Positions 8,879 through 17,567 of a stretch of DNA of 41,513 nucleotides are shown here, in pieces. The notes below the pieces were generated by a model, which made no database searches, was not told the DNA's origin, and saw only the letters and a program-made list of their open reading frames with translations. The stretch lies in NCBI GenBank assembly GCA_025358125.1, contig JANYKS010000104.1, positions 1 through 41,513 of the forward strand, written 5' to 3'. Numbering within the stretch: position 1 is the stretch's first letter; the number at the start of each line of letters is the position of its first letter. Source of the DNA: Actinomycetes bacterium. Lineage in GTDB: Bacteria > Actinomycetota > Acidimicrobiia > Acidimicrobiales > Ilumatobacteraceae. The translations under genes were made by a program, and so were the position numbers.

Positions 8879-10086
8879 CAGCGGGTCCCCGTGCTTCCCT
8901 GATCGGCGAGCGCTTGGTCGCTCGCGAAACGGTCGAGGCCGAACGGTTCGAGCAGCGGCGGAGTCTTGCCGGTGGCGATCAGTTCCGCCATCAACGACCC
9001 GCCGGCCGGGATCGCCTTGAATCCCCACGTACCCCATCCGGTGGTGATCAGCAGCCCGTCGACACCGGTGTGGCCGATGATCGGCGAGAAGTCTGCCGAC
9101 ACGTCGCAGATGCCGGTCCACTGGCGCAGGATGCGCAGGTTCTTGAGGAACGGCAGCAGGTGGGTCACTTTGCTGGTGCAACTCTGCAAGAAGTTGAACG
9201 ACGACTGGGTGGAGTAGCTCGGTTGCGGATCGAATTCGGCGCCGATCAGCATCTGCCCGCGCGCCGTCTGGGACACGTAGCAGAACAGTTCGGTGTCGCT
9301 GATGATCGGACCCAAGCTCTGCGCGTAGCCGTTCGTGACGAACGCTTGCAGCGGATGTGTGCGCACCGGCAGGCGGAGCTCGGCATGGTTGGCAATGGTG
9401 GTCACGTTGCCACCGACGGCGCTGAGCACGACGCCTGCGGAGATGTTGCCGTTCGCTGTTTGCACACCGGTGACCCGCTCGCCGTCGCGCAGCAAGCCGG
9501 TGACCTGTGTGTTCTGCAGGACGTGCACGCCCATGCGCATCGCGCCCTGCGCATATGCCCACACGACACGATCGTGGCGAGCGGTTGCGGCACCGACGTG
9601 ATGCGAGGCGCCGAGCACGGGATAGCGTCCGCCACCCGACAGGTCGAGCTGGGGGCAGATGGCCTTGGCAGCCTGGGGGTCGACCATCACGGTCTCGGCG
9701 CCGCACGCGGTGTTGAGCAGGCACCGCGCCCGCTCGGATCGCATAGCGGTCTCGGTGTGGGCGAGCCACAGCAGCCCCTTGGTCGCATGCATGATCCAGC
9801 ACCCGGTCTCTTCCTCGAGTGTGCTGTACAGATCGAGGCTGTGCTGATAAAAGCGGACCGACTCGGGGATGCCGTAGTTGGCACGGATGATCGTGGTGTT
9901 GCGCCCGGAGTTCCCCGAGCCGATGTAGTTGGCCTCGACCACGGCGACGTTCGTGATGCCGTGGCGGGTGGCGAGGTAGTACGCCGTTGCCAGGCCGTGG
10001 CCGCCGCCGCCGATGATGACGACGTCGTAGGTGCTCTTCGGCTCGTGCCATTGCAGGTCGAGCAGCGTTTCCACGAACTCGTTCAT
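8878..10086 (-). CDS. soxB: Sarcosine oxidase beta subunit (FAD/FMN flavoprotein)
   Basis: A 402-residue flavoprotein of the D-amino-acid-oxidase fold, and the subunit that oxidises sarcosine. The FAD-binding motif is at about 21-39 (DVVIIGGGGHG). His171 in TARHDRVVWAYAQ aligns with the histidine that carries covalent FMN in known heterotetrameric enzymes (His173). The C-terminus has GWGTWGFKAIPAGG, a typical FAD-contact segment. Start ATG at 10086 overlaps the soxG stop (ATGA). A longer open frame to 10404 exists, but it lies on top of soxG and has no family similarity. Length matches the family (about 405). Confidence 0.93.
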   Translation of the reverse strand: MNEFVETLLDLQWHEPKSTYDVVIIGGGGHGLATAYYLATRHGITNVAVVEANYIGSGNSGRNTTIIRANYGIPESVRFYQHSLDLYSTLEEETGCWIMHATKGLLWLAHTETAMRSERARCLLNTACGAETVMVDPQAAKAICPQLDLSGGGRYPVLGASHHVGAATARHDRVVWAYAQGAMRMGVHVLQNTQVTGLLRDGERVTGVQTANGNISAGVVLSAVGGNVTTIANHAELRLPVRTHPLQAFVTNGYAQSLGPIISDTELFCYVSQTARGQMLIGAEFDPQPSYSTQSSFNFLQSCTSKVTHLLPFLKNLRILRQWTGICDVSADFSPIIGHTGVDGLLITTGWGTWGFKAIPAGGSLMAELIATGKTPPLLEPFGLDRFASDQALADQGSTGTR

Positions 10087-10481
10087 GCCAACCTCTCCGT
10101 CAACTCGCATGCGTACGGCGCCGCGCACAGCAGCAGCGAACGCTCTCCCGTTGCCGATGACGTGAGCCAGATCTTGGCCGGAACGCCGGCGACGAAACCC
10201 TGGACCAGTACCGGCCGTTCCACCGGCAGCGGCCAATCGATGTGCTCGGCGACGTGGGCGAGTTGTTCGTCCGTGAGCCAGCAGCCGACGAAGCCGGACT
10301 CGGCTTCGACTATCGCGTACTCGCCGCTGATCGAAATGGTTTCTGCTCCCAGCACGAACACGTCGTCGGGTGCGAAGCGGAGCACGGTGACGCTCGTCGA
10401 CCACGTTGCGGCATCGAGCGCGTCGAGTGCCTCGGGAGCGGCGACGATCCGGGTCCCGTGGAGGGTCTCAAGCGCGAGCAC
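10083..10481 (-). CDS. soxG: Sarcosine oxidase gamma subunit-like
   Basis: About 132 residues, with stop overlapping the soxB start by four bases. Similarity to the gamma subunit (a YgfZ/GcvT-like fold that helps bind folate) is weak. It rests mainly on position between soxA and soxB, length, and the C-terminal segment that runs into a helix (LLLCAAPYACELTERL). The GTG at 10481 is preferred because a good Shine-Dalgarno sequence (GGAGGG) ends five bases upstream. An ATG at 10499 is the alternative, with 32 bases of overlap with soxA. It is shorter than most gamma subunits (about 180-200 residues), so it may be a reduced version. Confidence 0.65.
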   Translation of the reverse strand: MLALETLHGTRIVAAPEALDALDAATWSTSVTVLRFAPDDVFVLGAETISISGEYAIVEAESGFVGCWLTDEQLAHVAEHIDWPLPVERPVLVQGFVAGVPAKIWLTSSATGERSLLLCAAPYACELTERLA

Positions 10482-12681
10482 GAAGGCCCTCCGGATCATA
10501 GAAAGGCGGGCGGGCGACGGTCGCGGTGCGGCCGTCGATCTGGACCTGCTCAGGCCACGGCGTGTGCTTCAGCCAGCCGAGCATGATGCCGTGGCCGAGC
10601 AGTGGTGATGTGAAGCTCGATGCCACATGGCCGACGATCGCGCCGTCGGAAAAGATCGGGCTGCCCTCCGTCGGTGCAGCGCCTTCGACGGTGAAGCCGA
10701 ACAGGCGGCGCTCGTCGGGAAGGTCTGCGGTACGGGCCAGCGCGCTGCGGCCGAGGAAATCGGGCTTGTCCATCTTGACCGCCCAGTCCATGTTGAGCCG
10801 CCGCGGGGTGGAGTCCATTTCGGAGTCCATCCCGACGATGACGTGGCCCTTCTCCAGGCGCAGGCCGAACAGCGCCTGCAGGCCGTGCGGCTTGACGCCG
10901 AGATCCCGACCGCTGGCCATCAGCGCCCGCCACAGCTCGGCGGAGCGGTCGGCCGGGTGATGCAGTTCGAACGAGGCCTCGCCGGTGAAGCTGAGCCGCA
11001 TGACATGACACGCCACACCAGCGACGGTGGCGTGGACGTGATGGAGGAACGACGGCTGGTCGGCGAGGCCGACCCGTTGCAGCAGTTCGCCGGCGAGCGG
11101 GCCGGTGACGTTGATCGCGGCGAGCGACATCGTCTGATCGAGCACGTGCACGCGCAGGCCCCACGTCTCGATCCAGTCGCGCACCCACATCTCGGCGTTT
11201 GCCGCGCCTCCGGATGTGAACGTCAGTACGAACTTCGAGTCGGTCTCGCGGCAGATCATTCCGTCGTCGATCAGGTGTCCGCGTTCGTTGAGAAGCAACA
11301 CGTATCGCGACCGACCGGGCTTGATGTCGGCGACGGTGGTCGGGTAGAGGCGCTCGAGCAGTTCGACGACGTCGGGTCCCGAGAGGACGAGCTTGCCGAG
11401 CGTGCTCACATCACCGAGCGACACGGCTTCGCGGACGGCCCAGTACTCGGCGACGTGATCGCCATAGTTCCACGGCCGCCACCAACCGCCGAAGCGATCG
11501 AGTTGGGCGCCGAGGGCGAGGTGTTCGTCGTGCAGCGGTGAGCGCCGGAAGACATCGGTGTGAACATCGGCCGCGGCCTCGGCGAGCGTGATCTGGCGCG
11601 TCGCCGGCCGGGCGGTGAACGGTTCGGGAATCGCACCGGACCGCTCCGCGATGAAGGCCCGCAGGTGGGGCACGCACACGCTGCCCTGGCAGGTGCCGGT
11701 GCCGGTGAGGCTGGCCCGCTTGACGAGTTCGAGTTCTCGAAAACCGCGGTCCCAGACGCCGTCGAGATCGTCGACGCCGATCTTCGAACACGGGCACACG
11801 ATGCCGGCGGTGGGGCACGGGGGCAGTGCGAAACGCTCGGCCGCCTGCCCGACGGTGCGCACCGGGAGGTGGGGCGCAGCCATCCGCGAGAGCACGTCAC
11901 GCGGCGCGAAGCCGAGCCCGACGATCAGCGTGTCGCAGGGTGTCGTCGTCTCGTTGCCGTCGTGTGAGACCACGACCGCGCTGAGCTTGCCGTCGGCTTC
12001 GACGATGCGCACGAGCGAGCCCGGCACGGCCATGCACGGTGCTGTCTGCGGTGGTGTACCGACAGCGACAGCAACACCGAGGTCGACGCCTGCAGTGTGC
12101 ATCTGATCAGCGGCGCGTGCGGTCACGATGCCGATCAGGGTGTTGCCGGGGCACACCGGCTGGATCTCGGCAGCGCCCGTCGCGACGACGACTTCGTTGG
12201 CGTTGTAGTGGACCATCGCATCCGGGCGGCGCACGATGACCGTCGGGCCGCCATAGATCGCGACGACCTCGTTGCCGTCGGCGGAGTCGAGCACGGTGAC
12301 CGCCCGGCCTGCCGCCACTGCCTCGGCTTCGGCGATGCGACCGCTCTCACCGGCGCCGATGACGACGACATCCGTCTCGATCCGGCGGACTTCGATGTGC
12401 GCTGCCGCCGGTGACCTGGCCACGTTCGGTTGCGCCGGCTCGCGAATTTCAGGTGCGCCGACCTCGGGATGGCGACGAACGACGAGGCCCGGCTTGGCCG
12501 GCGTCTGACAGGTGCGCACGTAGGCGATCCCGTCGACCTCGCACACGCAGTTGGGGCAGTCACCGGCGAGGCACAGCGCGCCACCGTGATGCGGATGCTC
12601 GCCGGCCCGCAGGACGGCCATCGCCACCGAGTCGCCCGATTCGTACGGGATCGTCCTGCCATCAACGACGATGCGACTCAC
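10468..12681 (-). CDS. soxA: Sarcosine oxidase alpha subunit, shortened, with two iron-sulfur motifs
   Basis: A 737-residue alpha subunit; most are about 950-1000. In order: an N-terminal ferredoxin-like domain with Cys37, Cys42, Cys45, Cys58; a compact nucleotide-binding domain (VVVIGAGESG near 100), apparently missing about 200 residues; a BFD-like segment with Cys296, Cys298, Cys331, Cys336 (CPC...CQGSVC); and a GcvT aminomethyltransferase domain from about 360 to the end that would load the methyl carbon on tetrahydrofolate. In classical sarcosine oxidase the first cysteine set is absent, so this looks closer to opine- or cyanide-forming flavoenzyme alpha chains in that region. The GTG start overlaps the upstream stop (GTGA), so it is translationally coupled. 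The remaining sox genes follow. Confidence 0.88.
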   Translation of the reverse strand: MSRIVVDGRTIPYESGDSVAMAVLRAGEHPHHGGALCLAGDCPNCVCEVDGIAYVRTCQTPAKPGLVVRRHPEVGAPEIREPAQPNVARSPAAAHIEVRRIETDVVVIGAGESGRIAEAEAVAAGRAVTVLDSADGNEVVAIYGGPTVIVRRPDAMVHYNANEVVVATGAAEIQPVCPGNTLIGIVTARAADQMHTAGVDLGVAVAVGTPPQTAPCMAVPGSLVRIVEADGKLSAVVVSHDGNETTTPCDTLIVGLGFAPRDVLSRMAAPHLPVRTVGQAAERFALPPCPTAGIVCPCSKIGVDDLDGVWDRGFRELELVKRASLTGTGTCQGSVCVPHLRAFIAERSGAIPEPFTARPATRQITLAEAAADVHTDVFRRSPLHDEHLALGAQLDRFGGWWRPWNYGDHVAEYWAVREAVSLGDVSTLGKLVLSGPDVVELLERLYPTTVADIKPGRSRYVLLLNERGHLIDDGMICRETDSKFVLTFTSGGAANAEMWVRDWIETWGLRVHVLDQTMSLAAINVTGPLAGELLQRVGLADQPSFLHHVHATVAGVACHVMRLSFTGEASFELHHPADRSAELWRALMASGRDLGVKPHGLQALFGLRLEKGHVIVGMDSEMDSTPRRLNMDWAVKMDKPDFLGRSALARTADLPDERRLFGFTVEGAAPTEGSPIFSDGAIVGHVASSFTSPLLGHGIMLGWLKHTPWPEQVQIDGRTATVARPPFYDPEGLRARA

Positions 12682-15131
12682 TGGCGCATCCTCGAACCCG
12701 ATGGATCGAAGATCGGCTCCATCTGCAGCCGGGCCGGGCGGCGGCGACCGATGATCTCGATCTCGAACTCGCCGGCATCGGTTGTCGCGAGATGGGTCGG
12801 AATGTAGCCGAGCGCGATCGACGCCTTGCTGTAGTGGGCGAAGCCGCCCGATGTCACCCAACCAACCACGGCGCCATCGTGCCAGATCGGCTCGTCGCCG
12901 ATCACGTCCGCCGGATCATCGGGTTCCGGTTCGACGACCATCGTCACGAGCCGCCGGGCCGGGCCGGTCTTGAGTTCGGTCTCGTGCGCCGACCGGCCGA
13001 TGAAATCGTGGTCGAGTTTGATGTAGGAGAGGATGCCCGATTCGAGCGGGGTGTAGATCGGCCGGTATTCGCGGAACCAGGTGCCGAAGCTCTTCTCGAT
13101 CCGCAACGACATCAGCGCCCGGAACCCGAACAGGCGGATGCCGAACTCTTCGCCCGCTGCCATCAGTCGATCGAACAGCGCCCGCTGGTACTCCGGTGCG
13201 ACCCACATCTCGTAGCCGAGGTCGCCCGAGTAGGTGATCCGCCCGACCTTGGCGGGGATCATCCCGAGATCGATCTGCTTGAAGTCCATGAACTTGAACG
13301 ACGGCGTCGCCAAGTCGACGTCGGTGATCTTCTGGAGCACGTCGCGAGCGTGCGGCCCGGCGAGCGACAGACCGACGAGGCCGAGGCCGAGCACATCGAA
13401 GGTGATTTCGCCGTCCGCCGGGAGATGATCGAGGAACCACCGGCTGTGGTGCTTCTCGGCTGCCTGCGAACCGAACAGGTAGAACTCACTCTCGCCGACA
13501 CGGGCAACGGTGAACTCACCTTCGATCCGGCCGTTCGAGTTGAGCATCGCGGTCAGGTTGATCCGGCCGATGTTGGGCATCTTGTTCGTCAAAAGGCTGC
13601 TCAGCCACTCGGCCGACCCCGTGCCGGACACGTGGTACTTGGCGAAGTTGGAGATCTCGGTCAGGCCGACCCGCTCGCGAACGGCCGTGCACTCGGCTGC
13701 CACCTGATCCCAGGCGTTGCTGCGCCGGAACGTGACCTCTTCCTTCGGCTCCTGGCCCGCCTCCTGGAACCACAGCGCGTGCTCGAGCCCGTACGAGGCG
13801 CCCCACACGGCATTGGCATCGGTCAGGCGGTCGTAGATCGGCGTGGTGTGCAGTGGGCGTGCAGCTGGAAGCTCCTCGTTTGGGAACGTGATCCGGAACC
13901 GGCGGGAGTAGTTCTCGCGGACTTTCGCGTTCGTGTACGGCAGCGTCGCGTAGTCGCCGTAGCGGGCCACGTCCATGCCCCAGATGTCGAGGCCGCTGTC
14001 GCCGGTTGTCATCCAGTTCGCGAGTGCGAGGCCGACACCGCCGCCTTGGGACAGCCCGGCCATCACCGCGCAGGCGACCCAGCAGTTGCGGATGCCGCGC
14101 AGTGGGCCGACGAGCGGGTTGCCGTCGGGGGAGAACGTGAACGGCCCGTTGATGACCTTCTTGATCCCGGCGGTGCCCATCGCGGGATAGTGCTTGAACG
14201 CGACCTCCAACTCGGGTGCGCAGCGTTCGAGGTCGGGGGTGAGCAATTCAGCGCCGAACGTCCACGGCGTCTCCTTCGGCGACCAGGGCACGCAGGCCTG
14301 TTCGTAGGTGCCGAGTAGCATCCCGCCCTGCTCCTGGCGGATGTAGATCTCGCCCTTGAAGTCGAGCGCCATCGGCATTTCCTTGCCGGTCGCGGCCATG
14401 TTCGCGGCAACCTCTGGCATGTCCTCGGTCAGCAGGTACATGTGCTCCATCGCCAGCACCGGCAGCTCGACGCCGACCATCCGCCCGACCTCGCGAGCCC
14501 ACAGCCCGCCGGCGTTGACGATGTGTTCGGCGTGGATGTCGTCGCCCGGCTGGCCATTGATGTCGGTGTGCACTGTCCACGTGCCGTCGGGCCGCTGATC
14601 GAGTCCGTTGACCCATGTGTTGCGGTAGACCTCGGCGCCGGCGTTGCGGGCGCAGATCGCGTAGGCGTGGGTCACGCCGTACGGGTCGACGTGGCCCTCA
14701 ACCGGATCGTACAGCGCGCCGACGAAGTACTGGTCCTCCATCAGCGGGAAGATCGCCTTGGCTTCCGATGGAGTGATCAGTTCCAGCTCCATGCCGAGGT
14801 AGCGGCCGCGAGCCTGGGCCATCCGCAGGAAATCCATCCGCACTTCGCTGTCGGCCAGCATCAGCCCGCCCGGCAGGTGGATGCCGCAGTTCTGGCCGGA
14901 CTCGCGCTCGATCTCCTCGTACAACTGGATCGTGTACTGCTGCAGCTTCGAGACGTTCGGGTCGCCGTTCAACGTGTGCATGCCGCCGGCCGAATGCCAG
15001 GTCGAACCCGACGTCAGTTCTTTGCGTTCGAGCAGTACGACATCGGTCCAGCCGGCCTTGGTGAGGTGATAGAGCACGCTTGCTCCGACGACACCGCCGC
15101 CGATCACGACGACCTGAGCTGAAGACTTCAC
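12678..15131 (-). CDS. Dimethylglycine dehydrogenase-like FAD/GcvT protein
   Basis: An 817-residue two-domain enzyme. The N-terminal half is a DAO-type flavoprotein: GGGVVG at 11-16, and SGSTWHSAGG with His46 at the position of the histidine that carries covalent FAD in dimethylglycine dehydrogenase. The C-terminal half is a folate-binding GcvT domain (about 425-810; motifs YSGDLGYEMW, RIEKSFGTW). It would remove a methyl group from dimethylglycine, sarcosine or a related N-methyl compound and make 5,10-methylene-tetrahydrofolate. The GTG at 15131 is chosen because AAAGGAAA sits about six bases upstream and the FAD motif then begins near residue 7. It is followed by soxA with a GTGA overlap and preceded by the mttB-like gene. 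Confidence 0.88.
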   Translation of the reverse strand: MKSSAQVVVIGGGVVGASVLYHLTKAGWTDVVLLERKELTSGSTWHSAGGMHTLNGDPNVSKLQQYTIQLYEEIERESGQNCGIHLPGGLMLADSEVRMDFLRMAQARGRYLGMELELITPSEAKAIFPLMEDQYFVGALYDPVEGHVDPYGVTHAYAICARNAGAEVYRNTWVNGLDQRPDGTWTVHTDINGQPGDDIHAEHIVNAGGLWAREVGRMVGVELPVLAMEHMYLLTEDMPEVAANMAATGKEMPMALDFKGEIYIRQEQGGMLLGTYEQACVPWSPKETPWTFGAELLTPDLERCAPELEVAFKHYPAMGTAGIKKVINGPFTFSPDGNPLVGPLRGIRNCWVACAVMAGLSQGGGVGLALANWMTTGDSGLDIWGMDVARYGDYATLPYTNAKVRENYSRRFRITFPNEELPAARPLHTTPIYDRLTDANAVWGASYGLEHALWFQEAGQEPKEEVTFRRSNAWDQVAAECTAVRERVGLTEISNFAKYHVSGTGSAEWLSSLLTNKMPNIGRINLTAMLNSNGRIEGEFTVARVGESEFYLFGSQAAEKHHSRWFLDHLPADGEITFDVLGLGLVGLSLAGPHARDVLQKITDVDLATPSFKFMDFKQIDLGMIPAKVGRITYSGDLGYEMWVAPEYQRALFDRLMAAGEEFGIRLFGFRALMSLRIEKSFGTWFREYRPIYTPLESGILSYIKLDHDFIGRSAHETELKTGPARRLVTMVVEPEPDDPADVIGDEPIWHDGAVVGWVTSGGFAHYSKASIALGYIPTHLATTDAGEFEIEIIGRRRPARLQMEPIFDPSGSRMRQ

Positions 15132-15170
15132 AACTGTTTCCTTTCGGGACCAAACGAGTGGGCCGCTGTT

Positions 15171-15191
15171 CCGGCAAGAGAAATCTGCCGG
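15171..15191 (-). other. Small intercistronic hairpin between mttB-like gene and DMGDH-like gene
   Basis: A six-base-pair perfect stem (ccggca/tgccgg) with a nine-base loop lies just after the mttB-like stop. It could stabilise or partly attenuate the operon transcript. No T run follows, so it is not a typical terminator. Confidence 0.4.
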
Positions 15192-15193
15192 CA

Positions 15194-16753
15194 CTAATAA
15201 TCTGTTGGCACGCCGCCCTCGGCGTGGCGGCGGGCGACGAAGGCGACGAGTTCCTCGCGGACGGCGGCGTCGATCGGGGGAGGCTCGTAGGCGTTGATCA
15301 TTTCCTTCCAGATCGCGTTCGCCTTCGCGGGAGCCTGCGGGCTGCCGGCTTCCTCCCACGACTCGTAGTTGCGCCAGTCGGAGATCATCGGCTTGAAGAA
15401 TGCCGTGCGGAACCTGTCCTGGGTGTGTTGGGTACCGAAGAAGTGCCCGCCCGGACCGACATCGCGGATTGCGTCGAGACCGAATGAGGCTTCGTCGATC
15501 GCGGGTGGCTCGAGGAACGCAGAGACCATGTGCAGCAGGTCCGCGTCGACGATCATCTTCTCATAGCTCGCGTGGAGGCCGCCTTCCATCCACCCCGCGC
15601 CGTGCATCAACATGTTGACGCCGCCCATGATCGCGCCCCACAGCGAGAACACCGATTCGTACGCGGCCTGGGCGTCGAGCGCGTTGGCGGCGCACACGTT
15701 GCTGCTGCGGTAGGCGAGGTTGTAGCGGCGAGCGAGTTGGCCGCCGACCATGGCCGTGCGCATGTATTCGGGAGTGCCGAATGCGGGGGCGCCCGATTGC
15801 ATGTCGACATTCGATGTGAAGCCGCCGTACACGGCCGGCGCCCCCGGGCGAACGACCTGGGTGAACGCGATGCCGGCAAGAGCTTCGGCGTTCTGCTGGG
15901 CGAGCGCGCCGGCGAGCGTGACCGGCGCCATCGCGCCGGCAAGCGTGAACGGGGTCATCACAACGATCTGATTGCGCGACGAGAACTCCATGATCCCGTG
16001 CAGCATGGGGGTATCGAGCCGCAGCGGCGAACTCGAGTTGATGACGGTGAAGATCGAGGGCTCGCGCTCCAGCGTTTCGTCATCGACCCCGCGGGCGATG
16101 CGGACCATCTCGAGGCAGTCCCGGTTGCGTTGACGGCCGAGGCTGTACGCGTGGAACGGCTTGTCGGTGAGCGTGAGCGCGTCGAACGTTGCGTCGAGGT
16201 GGCGGATCGATGCGTGCAGATCGATCGGCTCGACCGGGTAACCGGCCAGGAAGTGAACACTGTTGAGCATCTGCGAGAGGCGCAGCAGGTTCTGGTAGTC
16301 GGCGTGATTGCCGATCCGGCGGCCCCTGTCGAGGTCGGCTACGTTCGGGGCGCTGGCCACCGAGCCGAACGCCATGTAGTCGCCGCCGATCTGGAGGTTG
16401 TGCTCGGGATTGCGGGAGTGCAACGTGAACGACGACGGCGCGGTGCTGATCGTGTCTGCGATCATCTCCCGATCGAACCTGACGCGCTCGCTGCCGACCT
16501 CGACGCTGGCCCCGGCCTCAGCGAGCAACTGCCGCGCCTCGGGGTCGAGGAAGTCCATGCCGATGTCTTCGAGGATTCGCATCGACGCGTCGTGGATCGA
16601 TTCCAGTTCGTCGGCCGAGACGACCTCGGTCGGCTTGTAGCGCATCCGCGGCTGGGCGAACGGGCGCTGCAGCGGTAGTCGGCTCCGTTCGGCGGTCGAG
16701 CGACCGCGTCGCCGGTTCCCGCCGGCACTCGTCTCGATATGGATGTCGGTCAC
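15194..16753 (-). CDS. MttB-family (trimethylamine/betaine) methyltransferase, non-pyrrolysine
   Basis: A 519-residue member of the trimethylamine methyltransferase family (MttB superfamily). These TIM-barrel enzymes move a methyl group from a quaternary or tertiary amine to a corrinoid protein. The frame is uninterrupted, so there is no internal TAG for pyrrolysine; non-Pyl members act on substrates such as glycine betaine, proline betaine or carnitine. Recognisable stretches are RILEDIGMDFLDPEAR near the N-terminus, the Gly-rich GAIMGGVNMLMHGAGWMEGG and the C-terminal DVGPGGHFFGTQHT. First gene of the demethylation operon; the GTG start has AGGGGAA just upstream. No corrinoid protein or reactivase is visible in the window. 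Glycine betaine is the obvious substrate given the dimethylglycine- and sarcosine-type genes that follow, but this is inference. Confidence 0.88.
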   Translation of the reverse strand: MTDIHIETSAGGNRRRGRSTAERSRLPLQRPFAQPRMRYKPTEVVSADELESIHDASMRILEDIGMDFLDPEARQLLAEAGASVEVGSERVRFDREMIADTISTAPSSFTLHSRNPEHNLQIGGDYMAFGSVASAPNVADLDRGRRIGNHADYQNLLRLSQMLNSVHFLAGYPVEPIDLHASIRHLDATFDALTLTDKPFHAYSLGRQRNRDCLEMVRIARGVDDETLEREPSIFTVINSSSPLRLDTPMLHGIMEFSSRNQIVVMTPFTLAGAMAPVTLAGALAQQNAEALAGIAFTQVVRPGAPAVYGGFTSNVDMQSGAPAFGTPEYMRTAMVGGQLARRYNLAYRSSNVCAANALDAQAAYESVFSLWGAIMGGVNMLMHGAGWMEGGLHASYEKMIVDADLLHMVSAFLEPPAIDEASFGLDAIRDVGPGGHFFGTQHTQDRFRTAFFKPMISDWRNYESWEEAGSPQAPAKANAIWKEMINAYEPPPIDAAVREELVAFVARRHAEGGVPTDY

Positions 16754-16785
16754 ATTTCCCCTGTGCTCGCAACGTGGGTCACGCC

Positions 16786-16791
16786 ATCCTA
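16786..16791 (-). promoter_or_regulatory. Candidate -10 element for the mttB-sox operon
   Basis: TAGGAT on the minus strand lies about 32 bases before the GTG of the mttB-like gene, in the 151-base divergent gap. No convincing -35 was found. Confidence 0.3.
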
Positions 16792-16904
16792 GCCACGCTT
16801 AGTCGGCACAGACGTACCGTGAATCGACAGGCCGATCGGCAATGACGGATGCCCCCATGGTCGACATTAGTATCGGATGCGGGACCCCGACACGGGAGAG
16901 TGCG

Positions 16905-17567
16905 ATGCCGCAGACGAGCGAGCCATTGGTGAAGGTGCTGACGGTGTCGGCGAGATATGGGGCGGGTGGGAGTGTCGTCGGGCCCAAGGTGGCCGAGCGG
17001 CTCGGGTTGGAGTTCTTCGATCGGCTGATCCACGGTGCTGAGACGCGCAGCCTCGAAAAGATCGTGGAGCGCCTGACGAAGGAGGAGGAGAACCAGGCGC
17101 CGACGGGCCGCCTCATGGCGAGTCTGACCCAACTGAGCGCCGGGTTCGGGTTGCCGCAGCCATCGCCGGACGACATGGATCCCCGCCGCCAGCTTCGGCG
17201 CCAGGTCGAGGCGAGCGTTGCGCGCGTGAGCACGGGCGATGGAGGCGTGATCCTCGGTCGAGCCGCAGCGGTGGTGCTCTCCGGTCACCCGTCGTCGTTC
17301 CACGTACGCCTCGCCGGTCCGAGCGATCGATGTCTCGCCCAGGGCATGTTGATCGAGGGCGTGACCGAAGACGTGGCGCGCGATCACCAGGCCAACACAG
17401 ATCGATCATGGACCCGCTTCGTGACCCGGCTGTTCGACCGCGACCCGTCGGACCCCGGGCTCTATCACCTCATGGTGGACTCGACCGCGATCCCGTTGGA
17501 CCACTGCGTCGAATTGATCGCCGCAGCGGCTACCGCGTTCTGGGATCGGGTCGGCGGGGTGCGATGA
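16905..17567 (+). CDS. Cytidylate kinase-like family protein
   Basis: A 220-residue protein resembling the cytidylate-kinase-like family found in many actinobacteria. A P-loop-like N-terminus reads VLTVSARYGAGGSVVGPKVAERLGLEFFDR. GDGGVILGRAAAVVLS and FHVRLAGPSDRC follow, both placed as in nucleoside monophosphate kinases. The Walker lysine is not in the usual place, so nucleotide phosphorylation is uncertain. The ATG at 16905 is preferred to 16842 because GGGAGAG lies at the right distance upstream and the P-loop then starts near residue 10. The stop overlaps the start of the MFS gene (ATGA), so the pair is probably co-expressed. Divergent from the mttB operon. Confidence 0.8.
   Translation: MPQTSEPLVKVLTVSARYGAGGSVVGPKVAERLGLEFFDRLIHGAETRSLEKIVERLTKEEENQAPTGRLMASLTQLSAGFGLPQPSPDDMDPRRQLRRQVEASVARVSTGDGGVILGRAAAVVLSGHPSSFHVRLAGPSDRCLAQGMLIEGVTEDVARDHQANTDRSWTRFVTRLFDRDPSDPGLYHLMVDSTAIPLDHCVELIAAAATAFWDRVGGVR

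Noticed and set aside
12411-14318. Long plus-strand open frame opposite the DMGDH-like gene
   Set aside because: A codon-composition shadow; the minus strand has full domain and active-site motifs.
15194-16753. Pyrrolysine in the MttB-like protein
   Set aside because: No internal TAG; the only TAG is the terminal stop, and the read-through segment after it is not protein-like.
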